A stretch of 64,000 bases of DNA from positions 4,836,001 to 4,900,000 of the forward strand of contig NC_070562.1 of the NCBI RefSeq assembly GCF_026914185.1, in the 5' to 3' direction. The notes beneath the pieces are model-generated. The model made no database searches, was not told the origin of the DNA, and saw nothing but the letters and a program-made list of their open reading frames with translations. Of the stretch, positions 22,615 to 35,034 are shown piece by piece; position 1 is the stretch's first letter, and each line of letters begins with the position of its first letter. The translations under genes and the position numbers were made by a program. This stretch comes from Puccinia triticina (lineage: Eukaryota; Basidiomycota; Pucciniomycetes; Pucciniales; Pucciniaceae).

Positions 22615-23880
22615 ATGAAGATCAATCATGTGTTCATTGCTGGCTGGCTGTTTTTTGCACACCCCGCCCTCAGTGCATTTACTGCGACCACATCCGCCGG
22701 GAGAGCAAGCGCACGAGCTTCAAAAGGAGGCGCCACGGTTGAGGAAATTGAAGATCTCAGCAGAGAAGCAAATGTTTTATCGACCAATCCCCGCCTTGAT
22801 TCACAGCAATCATTGCATCGTGCCAGTGAAAGCAATATTCCAGAAACTCCAACCACTGTTTCAGAACCCTTACCTACGCCATCTATGGCGATAGGAGCAA
22901 AAGATATAAAAGTGGATGAAAAGAAATCTCGCAAGATGGCCAAGTCCTATCAGAATGCTAGAACTGATTTTGCCGCAAAAGAAATCTTGAAGGTCTTCAA
23001 ACAGGTTAAAAAACAACAGAAACCCAATTTATTTAATGAAAGCTCTCAATCAAGTCTCATTTCCCGTCTGAATATGTTTTACGCGCATATTTGGAAGAAA
23101 TTCAGGGAATGGAGACTACGGAAAAAAATAGCATTGATTTTAAGAAAACAGCCAAGCTGGCTCCAGAGGTGGGCACAGAATGTGGCAATCTATCATGGAG
23201 TTGATTTCAGATCTGAAGAATCAGCATTGGACGTAAAGACACAAAGAGAACTAAAAAATGCAGCAAGTTTTATTCAAAAACATCAACCAGAATTGATGGC
23301 AACTTACAAAGAAAGTGATGCCTCCAAACTCTTGGAAAAAGCTCAAATCTACAACACTGGAGCAGTTGAAAATGATTCTGAATATATTGGACACTTTGAA
23401 ATAGGAAGAAACAATTTATCAAATCAGCATCAACTTGATTCACAGCGTTCAAAAAAATCTCAAAAAATGGCTAAGTCTTATCAGAAAGAGAGAATCAAGT
23501 TTGCAGCTAAAGAAATCTTAGAGGCATTTAAAAAAGTTGAATATACAAGCCCACCAAGTTCCTTTTCCTTTCTCAATAAATTATTCCGCATCTGGAAGAA
23601 ATTTACCATAGACAGGAGACTACGTAAAAAAATAGAATTTTTATTAGCAGAGCAGCCAAGCTGGCTCCAGATCTGGGCACAGGATGTGGCAATCTATCAT
23701 GGGGTTGACTTTAGATCTGCAGGGTTAGATTTGAGTATCAATGCAGCAAAAAAACTGAAGAAGGCAGCAATGTTTATTCAAAAACACCAGCCAGAATTAA
23801 TGGCAACTCATAAGGAAATTGATGGTTTCAAATATTTGGAAAAAGCTCAAATCTTAAACACTGGAGTAGCAAGAGAATAA
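22615..23880 (+). CDS. Secreted protein with two tandem modules, candidate effector
   Basis: Single-exon frame of 421 residues. Residues 1-21 form a signal peptide (basic start, hydrophobic FIAGWLFFAHPALSA, cleavage likely after Ala21). Residues 22-100 are a Ser/Thr/Ala-rich linker. Two modules of about 145 residues follow (roughly 103-250 and 279-420). Each has KMAKSYQ, FAAKEIL, LRKKI, QPSWLQ-x-WAQ-x-VAIYHGVDFRS, then FIQKHQPELMAT and LEKAQI-x-NTG. The spacing between KEIL and LRKKI differs by a dozen residues. There is no cysteine in the whole protein, unusual for rust apoplastic effectors and more in keeping with a protein that works inside the host cell. I recognise no family; effector status is inferred from signal peptide, duplication and lack of metabolic domains. 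Confidence 0.8.
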   Translation: MKINHVFIAGWLFFAHPALSAFTATTSAGRASARASKGGATVEEIEDLSREANVLSTNPRLDSQQSLHRASESNIPETPTTVSEPLPTPSMAIGAKDIKVDEKKSRKMAKSYQNARTDFAAKEILKVFKQVKKQQKPNLFNESSQSSLISRLNMFYAHIWKKFREWRLRKKIALILRKQPSWLQRWAQNVAIYHGVDFRSEESALDVKTQRELKNAASFIQKHQPELMATYKESDASKLLEKAQIYNTGAVENDSEYIGHFEIGRNNLSNQHQLDSQRSKKSQKMAKSYQKERIKFAAKEILEAFKKVEYTSPPSSFSFLNKLFRIWKKFTIDRRLRKKIEFLLAEQPSWLQIWAQDVAIYHGVDFRSAGLDLSINAAKKLKKAAMFIQKHQPELMATHKEIDGFKYLEKAQILNTGVARE

Positions 23881-25571
23881 TAAAATTTCTAAAGAATACA
23901 ATTAAATCAAAAGAAATAACAAAAAAAACTTTGGAATTATGAAGCCGACCTCAGCTTTCAAGTAGTAATCCTGATATCATACCCTCATAGAAACATGACA
24001 GACTTTTAATTTCATCAGAAAATGTGCTAATAGTAAAGGAATTCCCCATGATTTCTAGGAAAAATACTAGAGGCCAAGGCAGCTGCGCCGCTGCAGGGCC
24101 ATGTTATGTACTGCAAATCCACAATCCCCCCAGCCTGCTCTGCCGCGGCTTGCTTGTTCCCCTCCCCCAGGCGTCCTCTGCCGCTATACTTCCAGCGTGC
24201 GGTTTGTCTTCAACCCCCTCCGCTGTTGCACTCGCACAGTTTGAGGGGCTCTACTTGGTGGCCCCCCTTTGAATAATGCCTTCAATGCGGCGCGCCGGGA
24301 GCCATCCACCCACTATTTTAAGCCCTGCTAGACAGAGTTCAAATGTCACTAACCACATCTTGAGTACCAATAGGGACCAGGACTGGCCGTAGCCAACAAC
24401 CCTGGTTGCGGATTTAATAGGATATCACAAAAAGATTGACGGTCATGCACAAGTACAAGAATTCATTATATTGAACTTCTGGTGCAGTCCTGCAAGCTCT
24501 ACAAGTGCTGGTGGAGCAGACTTGGAGCAGCGCTGGAGCAGCTCTGGAGCAGAAACCAAAGCTGCATCATGTCACTTGCCATCAAGTGACTATATTTTTT
24601 CCTGGTGCAAGAGTGTCCATCACATCATGATCAGTGACAGTCATTCAGATATGGACTTTGAAAGGGGAATTCCAAGGCTGAGGGAGTTTGAGCATAGTTT
24701 GGGTGTTGTGGTGTGCTACCACTCATCATATGCTTTCAGTATGATATTTTTTGTTTCAAAAAGGCCTTGTAGACACAACACTACCACACTTGACTAAAAA
24801 ACAATTTTTGGTATGACTCCCACACAGAGATGGCCATGGGTACTGGCTCTATGTGCGGGTGCCCGCCTGGCAGGTGTAGGTGTTGAGCATTGCCAGGAAT
24901 AAATGAGTGGGTACCCAGGCAGGGAGTGTACCCACCTATCTGACTGGGCCATATGTAATTGATAAGGATGCATATGGATTAGCGTGCTTGTGTAAGAGAT
25001 GTTGCTTAGAGATGGCAAACAGGTACCTGTCTGATTTCAATAAAACCGCTTCTTGAGTGCTTGTGATCAAATAAATTCAATATGTAACAATTCCATGTGA
25101 TGAAGAACTACTTGAACTTGAGTATGACACTCAGCTAACTGCATGGTAAGGCACACATACAAGTGCAGATGGCAAATAGCTCACAGGAGGTACCTGCCAG
25201 GAGGTACCTGTGGGCTATTTGCCAAAACTCAATTTTTGCGGGGAAATGCTGTCCCAGGGGCTGCAGATCTGGTTCTGCAGGGTCTGCAGATCTGGTTCTG
25301 CAGGGTCTGCAGATCTCGACGGGAAGTCCTCCAGTCCTCCATTCATCTCATGAAGTTCTTGTGGAATTCCTCTTCTTGGCCCCCTTTGAGAAACCACGAG
25401 GGGCTCTTCGCGCCGACGCGGTGGGCTTGCACGCAGTCGCATGCTTGGCTGATTCCCCCTTGATCGTCTCCTCAGAACTCACCCTCAGTCTTCTACATAC
25501 ACACATCCTCAATCATCCAATCTTTTTCTCTGTCGCTCCCATAACTGAGCTTCCTTATCGATCTGCAGAAG
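23881..25571. other. Intergenic region with repeat fragments
   Basis: Contains one end of a foldback family at 24506-24605, a short tandem repeat at 25261-25316 (unit CTGCAGATCTGGTTCTGCAG plus GGT, about 2.4 copies), and the promoter side of the remodeller gene. Small open frames show no recognisable protein. Confidence 0.4.
24506..24605. repeat. Single end of the CAGGAAAA foldback family
   Basis: The stretch TGCTGGTGGAGCAGAC ... AAAGCTGCATCATGTCACTT ... TTTTTTCCTGGTG matches the right end of the element at 34081-34923 over about 80 bp. No matching inverted partner was found nearby, so it is a solo end or a deleted copy. Confidence 0.6.
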
Positions 25572-28500
25572 ATGGTGCGGTCTGCTTCCGATAATGGCGA
25601 TACGCCTGAGCCGCCCATAACGCGAAGTCTGAGGTCAAGACAGGTACCCATCGTGACTGAAATTCCGGACAGTGGCGACGACTCTTCTAGCAATCTAACC
25701 GAGCAAGCTTCGCCCGATCCATTGGAACTTTCGAATGGGAGTGCTAGCTCAGATGATCAAGCAGGGAAGAAGCGACGGAAACTCAGAAGTGGCGACAAAA
25801 ACCTGGGCGGCCGCAACCACGAAAACGTCCGTAGGAGCACCCGCGATGCGCGAAATCGAACCAAATATGACTTTTCGACGGGTATTGAGGACGATGAAGG
25901 TGATTCATTCGCACCCGAGGAAGATGCCTCGGCAAAGACAAAAAGAACAGGTCGACGCAGTCGCAGAGCAGTGGAATCCAGTGGCGGTTCTGACGAGGAT
26001 GATTTACTGGAATTGTCTCGCGAAAATGCATCCAGTCGTCGTTCTCGACAGGTTACAAGCGCCCACGCCAACACCAACACTTCCGAGAGGGCATGCGATG
26101 AGCATCAAGCAGTAAGCCAAGCTCTAGAGTTCACTTTTTTTCGTCTATGATCATATCAAATAATCCATAATTTTTGACGTTATTGCCTCTAATTTGCAGA
26201 CATGTTCCAGATGCTCTGAGAAATATGAACCTAACCTTGTGCAACTTTGGATCCGAGCCAATAAGAATCGTAAGGGGAAGCCGAGGGCCGGCAGCTTGCT
26301 AGATCGTTTCCAAACTCTTGATGATGTTTACAGGCAAGGTTGTTGGTTAGAATGTTCAGGTTGCACCAGTGCATATCATTTTGGATGTTTACCGGCCGAT
26401 ATGAAGAAAGATATTACCACCCAGCACCGAAAAGAGCGACTAGAACTCATTCGACAAAGAGATGCTCGGGATCCTAAAACGGACGAAAAGGAAGTCGAGA
26501 TTCCACCCGATAAAAGAGAACAACAACCTGATATCAAGTTATCCCTTAAATGCCCCGCATGCATCAAGCCATACGGCTCTCAATGTATGATATGTGGTCA
26601 AAATCACTCTACTGGCGACGTCACGCAGGATGAGGTTAAAGCGGCTCCAGCCATCGAAGCTCAAGAAAAGACTCGCAAGGAAACTCCTGTGGGAGGAGTC
26701 GACGGCAAATCGCAAGTTGGGGGTCCCGAGGAAACGGTCACCTCGAAGCCATCGAAAGAACCTATAATATTCAGATGCACGAGTTGTAAACGGGCCGCCC
26801 ATTATACTTGCTTACCTGCGGTTGGGGACGACTATCCGACAGAGTTGGAAGATATTGCAGAATACTGGCAGACCGATTGGACCTGTGCTGAATGCGATGA
26901 ATTGGCCGATATTTCCGTCGAGATCATCCTTGCCTGGAGGAAGCCGGTACCCAAAGCGCTCGATCCTGTCAAGGACTCGCAGTCTGGAAATCGAGAGTTA
27001 ACCGGATCATTGCACGACAAACCAAAAGGCAGATCCAAGGACTCTAAAACTCGTCAGATCCTTCCCAACCCCAAAGATCCATTCGAACAAGCCGAGTACT
27101 TGTGCAAGTATGAAACCTTTAGCTTTACCGATTGCTCTTGGGTTACGCACTCGTAAGCAACCTTCACAGGATTTTCAAAACACTCAGCTTCCTTCGGTGA
27201 TGTCCTAACTCAACAGCCGCTTTTCGTCTTTTTCAGGTACCTTGTCGCCAAGCATCCGGCTAAATTACGCAACTTTTTAAGCAAGGGTCCCGCCTTAGAT
27301 CTAAAACAGTTTTCCGGCGGTGATCATGACGACTCGGACGACTCTGACTCCAATGCTGACTCTGAACAGGATGATGATGGCTTGCCATTCAATTTGGACC
27401 CGGATCAAGACGCCCAGCTGAAAATACCCAAGGCTTGGCTCACACCTGAAAGGGTTTTGTCGATCGAATTTGAAGATGAGCTTCTGATTGAAGATGTCAA
27501 AGAGGCCGATATTCCGGAGACACCAGAGGAGATGTACGAAATGATGGACCGAGCTTACATCAAATGGGAAGAGCAATCTTACGCTGATGGTAATTTATTT
27601 TTTCCCCGCTATCCCTGGTCACACAGGACTGTAGCTGATTTATTTTTCCTTATAGCCACCTGGTCTGAGAAGACACCCAAAGACTCGCCGTATTTTCCAG
27701 CGTTCATGTCAGCTTTGGAGAGGTTTATGCAGTTCCGAAAATTTGTTGTTCCTACCGTCAAGAATTCAACAGAGTTGGCCAAATTGGACGCGCCCCGTAG
27801 GGAAAGCTCTTTTTCCGCGCTTGAAAAACAACCGGATTTCATTCCCAACCAACTGATGGGATTCCAGTTGGAAGGAGTTAACTTCTGCTATTTGTGAGTC
27901 CAAAATTGAAATGGCCTTTCGTGTCAAATAACTCACTGACGTATCTATCATCTCATTTTTTTATTTTTTTATTTGGGGATAAAGCAACTGGCACCGACAA
28001 CATCCCACAATTTTGGCTGATGAAATGGGTCTGGGCAAAACAGTGCAAATATGCTCGCTGATTGCCGTCCTAAAGAACAAAGAACGACGCATGCCATTTC
28101 TAATTGTAGTACCGAACAGTACGCTTGGAAAGTAAGTCGATTTCCGATTCCATTATTAAGCCTTTCCGCTAATGATGTACTATTTTTCAGCTGGTCTCGT
28201 GAATGTGCCAAGTGGATCCCAGATGTAAAGTGTGTCTCACTTCCTGGAGATTCTGATTCTTGCGAGGTTGTGCAGAATTGGGAGCTATTCAAAACTTCAG
28301 GGAAGTCCAAACGACAGCTGGCGGCCCCCGTCGTACTAGCAACGTATCAATCCGCAGAGAAGAATGCACACCTGCTCCGTGAGATTCAACGCTGGGAGGT
28401 CGTCATCGTCGATGAAGGCCAACGTCTGAAATCTGGTCCGAAGGGCGGCTTATTTCGGGCTCTGAGTAGCCTGCAAGTTGGACACCGAATTTTGATGTCT

Positions 28501-31500
28501 GGCACGCCGCTTAACAACAACTTACGAGAACGTATGTGCACAAGAAAAAACCCTGATATTTTGTTACCCATAGTGACTGATTGTATCTTCCTTTTATTCA
28601 GTTTTCAACTTGCTGTCGTTCTTAAACCCGCAGAAGTATCCGCCGGATGTGATCGATGAAATGGAGCTGCGATATTCCGCGTGAGCTCGATGTCTTCCAG
28701 CGTCGTGACCGCTACTAACTTTCGAATGGTTTTCAGCTTAACTCCGGTACTCATCGACGAGCTCAGAGGGACCATCAGACCTTACATGCTTAGAAGTGAG
28801 GGCTTCACTTAAGTCGAGATCTTGCGCATTCTACTAACAGATTGGGTTGCAATCTTTGCAGGGACGAAGGAAACAGTCTTGGATCTTCCTCCTTTGACGG
28901 AAATCATTGTTCCACTCACCATGAGGCCGTTACAGAAACAGGTGATGACTTAGTCTTACTTCCCTCAAAAACAATCTTTCCATTTTAACCGTCTTGCACC
29001 CTTTGTGTTTCTAGGTTTACCGAGGTCTTCTCTCAAGGAATGCCAATCTTATTACCTCGATATATTCTAAAGGTTCAAAACAAAAGAAGACCCGAGCGGG
29101 CTTCCAAAACTTGTTGATGCAGCTGAGGAAAACGCTGGCACACCCATATCTCTACGATCGAGAAATCGAACCCGACAATGTCACCGATGCACAAGTCCAG
29201 GAAAACTTGGTCGAGGCTTCAGCTAAATTAATTTTCTTGCGAAAATTCTTGCCAAAGCTTTTGGCCCGTGGTCATCGGTTGTTGATCTTTTCACAATGTG
29301 AGTTATGCTTGGTTGCAATCGAACTTTTCGGTCGCCATACTTCTTATACAAGTATTGTGGATGTTGATCCCTAGGGTATTTCGTTGATCTTTGTAGTCAC
29401 CATGTTTTTGGACGTCATGGAAAGATTTCTTGATGGTGAAAAAATGGATTACTTACGTCTGGTCCGTCACTTGGAGTTTTTTTTCTTCTCTGTAATGTTT
29501 TGCTGTTTCAGCTTTGCTCAATTCCAGATTTCTTTAGGACGGTAACACATCTCAATTAGACAGACAGACTCGCATAGATCATTTCAATCGCAAGAACTCG
29601 AATTATAACATCTTCCTGCTATCAACCAAAGCAGGCGGAGCAGGTATCAATCTGGCTACTGCTGACGTGGTCATCGTTCTAGACCCAGATTGGAATCCAC
29701 ATAACGATTTACAAGCAATCAGTCGCGCTCACAGGTTCGGCCAAAAAAAGCCAGTCTCAGTCTTCAAGTTGATGGTCAAAGGCTCGGCGGAAGAGAAGAT
29801 TGTCCAAACCGGCAAGAGAAAACTAGTGCTGGTATGTATTTCCATATATTGCATCTAATCTGACCCTGGGTCTACAATGTTCTAACTGATTCGCCCTTTT
29901 GCCACAGGATCACCTCGTAATCCAAAAAGCTTCAGAAGAAGAGATCGAGGCTACTGATGTTGCTAGCATTCTTCAATATGGTGCACAAGAGTGTCAGTTT
30001 GTAAATATATGCTCCACAGTCGGCTGCTTGACTGAAGTGTTTTTTATCTAGTGTTAACCGCGTCCGACGAAGCCCTTCAGAAAGACGTACGATATACCGA
30101 TGAGGAGTTGGACGACTTGATACAACGAACTGCCGAAGGAGCCAAGTCGAAAGAGGTCGCTGATGGAGAATCCGCCAAACTTGACAAATCTTTCGCATTT
30201 GCAAGAGTTTGGGAAGGTCGAGAGAAGGGCTTGACAGAGCTCGATGTCGATGTAGCCGAGGATGAGAAAGATGCAAGTAACGCTCAAGATCAACGGTCGT
30301 TTTGGGACAGCATTTTGCAGGCCAACGAGGCAGAGAGAGCCAAAGAAAACCCAGAAGAGACCGGGACGGGTAGGGGACACCGCAGAAGGAAAGATGTGTC
30401 CTATAATATCTCACAACAGGACATCGACTCGCCCCAGAAGAAGGATCGGGGCGACGATGACATGAGTAGTCAAGGCGATGACAACTACGAACCGACAGCA
30501 CTGAAAGAAGTAGACAGCGAGTCGAGTCAATCGGAAGGAGAGCAAGAAGTTCTTCCGGATCTTATGGAAATCACCGCCCCAGCACCGACGCGGGAGCAAC
30601 TCGAGCAAAATCGGAGAGATGAAGAACGGATGAAGGCTGAAAGAAGAAGACGAAAGTGGGAGAGAAAGATCAGCGGGGTTCTTCTGCAGCCCGGCGTATC
30701 TATCGCTAGCGGTTCAGGGAGCTCTCAACCGATAGGCGGCCAAAATCAACTCAGCTGGGATTATGTTACCCAAACTTATCGCTCGAATGACGTGGGGAAA
30801 AAGTCATCACATGAGGTTCATAGTCGCCCTGCGAAAGTAAGTCGAGTCGGTTCAATCAAACTATCAGAACTCCAAGGCCTCAGCAATCAGGAATATCGAA
30901 GCAAGATGGACGAGCTCTGGGTAAGGGGTTTTCTTTTTTTTTTTTTTTTTGGTTTGTATCAGTGACGATTTCGGTAAGGATGTTGACGATCTGATCGACT
31001 CTACATCAGTTTTGGCTTACTTCAAAAGCCAAAGCGTTACAGAATCCGATGCTTGACTCTCTATTGGCTTCGGCCCGAAATCTAGGGCATGCGGAGCAGG
31101 TGGTGCGGATGAACGAGGCAAGACAGCTGGTTAAGCAACTGGTCTCCAACCGAAAAAGTCTCCCGCCGGTCCAACCGATTCCCGTGCCGACGGGCACCAG
31201 CCAACGAAACTCTGTCCAACCGATTCCCGTGCCGACGGGCACCAGCCAACGAAGCTCTTACGACTCGCTCTCAGCCCGCATGGCCATGATACAAGCATCG
31301 AGCCAGCAGATGACTGGCCTGCATCAGTCGGGCAATCCGGCAGACATGAGCCGCCGCTCCTCGTCCTCGTCCTCGTCGCACTACCGTCAATCCATTTACC
31401 ATCCAGCTCAAAGTGCGATCAATCACCAACAACCATCCGGGCATCATTCCCCGCACTACCCAGCCGAGGTCCCGCCTGGACAGCGGGCCCCGAAAGGCGC

Positions 31501-31753
31501 AGTGGCTGGACATCATCATTCTAAGCCGGCTCTAAGCAGCCGCCCCTCCGGCTCGGGCTCCGCCCATATCCCGTCCCTCTCCACTGCTGCCAATCATAAT
31601 GCAACGCTCCCTCCCCCGAAGTTCAGCCAGACCAACCCAGCCTCGATCAAACCTATGCTTACACAACAAAACGCTGGCTTATATTCCACTTTCACCCGCC
31701 CCCGCCCTTCAACTTCCTCCAAACGAAACCACAAGGGCGATGTTATTAACTGA
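25572..31753 (+). CDS. SNF2-family chromatin remodelling ATPase, CHD/Mit1-like, fifteen exons
   Basis: Exons by eye: 25572-26111, 26200-27152, 27237-27589, 27656-27893, 27985-28131, 28191-28531, 28602-28680, 28737-28795, 28862-28941, 29015-29297, 29397-29461, 29538-29831, 29908-29992, 30052-30920, 31010-31753. They total 5130 nt and read as one frame of 1709 residues. Order: disordered acidic N-terminus; PHD-like zinc clusters (CSRC near 182 to CMICGQ, then [16 protein letters not shown] and WTCAEC); a degenerate chromodomain across exons 2-3 ([15 protein letters not shown]); SNF2 ATPase with DEMGLGKT (Lys713), DEGQ box (818-821) and [11 protein letters not shown]; helicase C with [12 protein letters not shown] and SRAHRFGQ; charged, Gln/Ser-rich tail. 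PHD plus chromodomain plus SNF2 points to the CHD3/Mi-2 and fission-yeast Mit1 type, which slides nucleosomes in silencing complexes. The last acceptor could instead be at 31040. Confidence 0.9.
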
Positions 31754-32836
31754 TGCCGGCAAGCTTTTTGGATGATATTTCTTGGGTCTCATGCTCAATC
31801 TTCGGGTGTGTTTGGTTGGAAGTATATCTGATCCTTGCTTGTCTCATCAGTCGACTATTATCTTGATACCTTTGCATTCTTGATCTTCCCTTAATTGCAC
31901 ATTGCCATTACTGGACAAGAACATGCAATCCCTTTTTTGTACACAAAGAGAAAAAAAAAAGTTTTGGGTTATGTTTGTTTTTAGTTTGGTTTATGCAGCC
32001 TTGTCACACTACAACATCCGAGTTTTACTACAAACTATCTCCATGCCAACAATGAAAAATGTCAGCTCCTGTCTCTTCGGTGACAAGGAGTTGATAGGGT
32101 TTTTGAGTTACGCTATAACGGCTTAGACAGCGGTTAGCGGAGAGTGGGCCGCACTATAGCTTAAAAAGCCAGTGGGAATAAACCTCACCTTGACGCTGAA
32201 TAGCGGAGGGGCTAGCTCCCTTACAAGTGTAAGGGGACGCGGCGATTACTCAAGCCATGCGCCGTAGCTTTGGATAAGAAGAGGTTATTTTCTAGGTTAC
32301 AGGTGTGATAACAATCACCTGTACCTAGAAATTACACAAGTAGAGGTCTAAAAAGCTGTGAAAGGAGGAAAATGTCAGTTGATTATTTAGAAACCCCACT
32401 CACTATAACTTGTAGTAAGGTGCACGGGTTTGTATGGTAATAATCTTGGGGGGAAGAATCTCTCCAGGGGAAAGACCCCCCCTTTTATATTACGGGGGTC
32501 AGCTCCCTCCTTTGAGTCAAGGTCCTGAGGGATCCTTAACTCCAAGGAGGTGAGTAGTCCACGGAATTCAGGTGAGGGATTTTCATAAATACTTCTGTAA
32601 TCTCTCAGTTTGTGTGTAAATTGTTCTTAATGTGGATAAATACATAGAGAGATAAGATTATCTCTCTCTGTATGAAAAAATAAGTAATCAATGTGAAACA
32701 AGGTTAATTGCATACTTAAAAAGTGTGAAATATTATGGTTTAATCCATAATAAATGTACATAGAAATAAAAGGTACAATATTAACGTAAAGACAGGGAAT
32801 TGAACTCATGACTTCATGTACATGAGTTAATTACTA
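31754..32836. other. Remodeller 3' region and intergenic repeats
   Basis: A T-rich presumed 3' UTR runs to about 32000. At 32294-32330 a hairpin pairs CTAGGTTACAGGTG with CACCTGTACCTAG. 32150-32580 is a patchwork of GC-rich inverted motifs that may be old MITEs, but no clean terminal repeats were found. Confidence 0.4.
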
Positions 32837-33826
32837 ACACTGCGGGCATCTCAATGTTGCTGCGGGCTGCAGCAACATCATGACGCTGCACAATATTTTC
32901 ATTTGTCAGTTGCAGCAACAACTGCACAAGCCCGCAAACCACCCTGATGGCCGGCGCAGGGCTGGACATTGGCGGAGTATTTAGGTACATAGTACATATA
33001 CACCCCTTGATGGCCAGTACAAACGGGCCATCGAGAGGATACACACTCCCCTCAATGGTCGGCACCGACTATCAAGGAGTACACACTCCCCTCAATGGTC
33101 GACACCAACTATCGAGGAGTACACACTCCCCTTGATGGTCAGCACCGACTATCAAGAGGAGTACACACTCCCCTCAATGATCAGCACCAATGGCGACTGG
33201 TCCAGTGGTCATTGAGAGGAGTACACAATACTCCCCTTGATAGTTGGCACCGACTGGTCATTGCGAGGAGTACACACTCCCCTCAACGGCCAGGCGCTAC
33301 CAGTCATCAAGGAGTCCACACTCCCCTTGACGGCCAGGTGCTACTGGTCATTGAGAGGAGTCCAAACTCCCTTCAATGGCTGGCCAGCACAGACTGGTCC
33401 GCACCTCCTCCGACGCCTGGCACAAATGACCAGCCCCATTGAGGGATCGTGTGCAGTGATTCCCTTGATGACCGGTCAGCACCGGCCATTGAGCTGACCA
33501 GTCAACAAGAGCACACCATGAGCCCTCAATGAGTGGTGCTCATCAAGAGGAGTACTTTTCCCCCAGACAGCGGTCAGCACCGGTGATTGAGGGGAGTGTG
33601 TATGTATGTATCATTCCTCTGGATGACCGGTCAACACCGGCCAGGGTAGTGTGTACACACTCACTCAACCAACGACCGGTCTGTTTTTAGGCGGGAAAGA
33701 TTTGGGGGTGACACAGGGCCACTGGCAGCGAAATGTTGCTGCAGCCAAATGTTGCCCGGGGTTTGAATCCCCACTGAGTCGTCAGATGTTGCTGCAGCCG
33801 CAGCAACAACGAGATGTCCGCAGTGT
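32837..33826. mobile_element. Foldback element with inverted ends and an internal hairpin minisatellite
   Basis: About 50 bp at the left (ACACTGCGGGCATCTC ... TGTTGCTGCGGGCTGCAGC) recur inverted at the right end (33780-33826). Between them, 33000-33660 is a minisatellite of roughly 45-50 bp units alternating two small palindromes, TCAAGGAGT-ACAC-ACTCCCCTTGA and GTCGG-CA-CCGAC. Near the right end, read on the minus strand, TAACCTAATGG and GGGGATTCAAACCCC resemble tRNA A and B boxes about 75 bp apart. No protein-coding capacity and no clear target duplication. Confidence 0.6.
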
Positions 33827-34080
33827 AATGAAGTCTTTAACCATTAGGTTATAAGAAATGTACTTTCCAATTGTAGACACATGGACTTAGTGTCTCAGTG
33901 TCTGACAAAAAATGTATGTGTGTGGGTCAATTAAGGCTATTGTTCTTGACAGCTTTTGTTAGCTTGTGTTTGGGATCTGATCCTCAAGGAGAGAAATAAC
34001 CTGGAATGAACAGTAATCACCTCAAATTTCAAGTTGTCCAAATGTCAGAGGCCCTGTTTGGATGCATCATAACTGTACAA

Positions 34081-34923
34081 CAGGAAAATAAAATAGTCAT
34101 TTGATGACAAGTGACATCACACCAGCTCCAGCCAGCTACCCACCATCTATCCAATATCTATCCACTATCTACCCCAATCTCCCAACCATCTCCTCAACTT
34201 CCAAAATTTACCAAGGAGGTCCTATTCAGTTTTTGATGAGCCCAACTGATCCTCAGTTCTGTCCAGCTGATACTCAGCTTTGGTACCCAGCTCATACTCA
34301 GATTTTTTGCCCAGCTCATACTCAGCTTTTTCACACAGCTCACTCTCAGAAGTGGACCAGTACTTTCCCAGGTGATGCTCAGCTTTGTACTAGTCCTGGC
34401 GCAGCTGATGCTCAGCTTTTTACCAGTCCTTGCTCAGCCTTTTCCTAGTCCTGTCCCAGCTGATGCTCAGCTTTGACCCAGTCCTGGGACAGCTGGCCAT
34501 CTGATGCTCAGCTTGCTGAGTACCAGCTGAGCCAGGCCAGGGACAAAGATGGGAATCAGCTTGGACGGGATCAGAGCTGAAAATCAGCTAGGCTAGGGCC
34601 AAAGCTGAGCATCTGCTGAGCCATGGCCAAGGCTGAGAATCAGCTTTGCCAGGTCCAAAGATGATCATCAGATGGCCGGTGCCAAATCTGAGCATCAGCT
34701 GGGCCAGGTCAAAAACTCAGAATCAGCTGAGCCAGGGTCAAAGCTGAGAATCAGCTGGGCCGGGGCCAAAGCTGAGCATCAACTTGTTTTTTCACATGGA
34801 GTGCTTTGATCCTGACACCTGTCATGTGAGCCCTAGATGTGCTGGTGGAGAGGAGCAGCATTGGAGCAGAAAACAAAGCTGCATCATTTCACTTGCCATA
34901 AAGGGACTACTTTTTTTTCCTGG
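34081..34923. mobile_element. Foldback element containing an inverted minisatellite
   Basis: Ends are imperfect inverted repeats: CAGGAAAATAAAATAGTC ... GACAAGTGACATCA at the left and, inverted, CAGGAAAAAAAAGTAGTCCC ... GGCAAGTGAAATGATG at the right. The left half repeats a unit around GCTGATGCTCAGCTTT; the right half carries the same unit inverted (AAAGCTGAGCATCAGC). The whole 843 bp could fold on itself. Related ends occur at 24506-24605 and 54139-54248. Confidence 0.6.
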
Positions 34924-34936
34924 TGGTAGGTGTTAG

Positions 34937-35034
34937 GGTGCGTACCATAGCGGGAAAAAAATAGATTCTTGCACTAGTTTCCTTTTTTTTTTGTGAGAAT
35001 CTATTTTGACTGAGAATCACGTACCATGGCACCC
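34937..35034. repeat. 98-bp hairpin MITE, Harbinger-like ends
   Basis: Ends GGGTGCGTACCATAGC and, inverted, GGGTGCCATGGTACGTG, with an inner hairpin ATAGATTCT...AGAATCTAT around a T tract. The left flank is TTA, the usual Harbinger target, but no matching TTA is on the right, so the boundary or family is uncertain. Confidence 0.45.

Noticed and set aside
33750..33860. A functional tRNA gene at the right end of the hairpin element
   Set aside because: A- and B-box-like motifs are present but no acceptor stem pairs and the spacing is too long, so at most a tRNA-like remnant.
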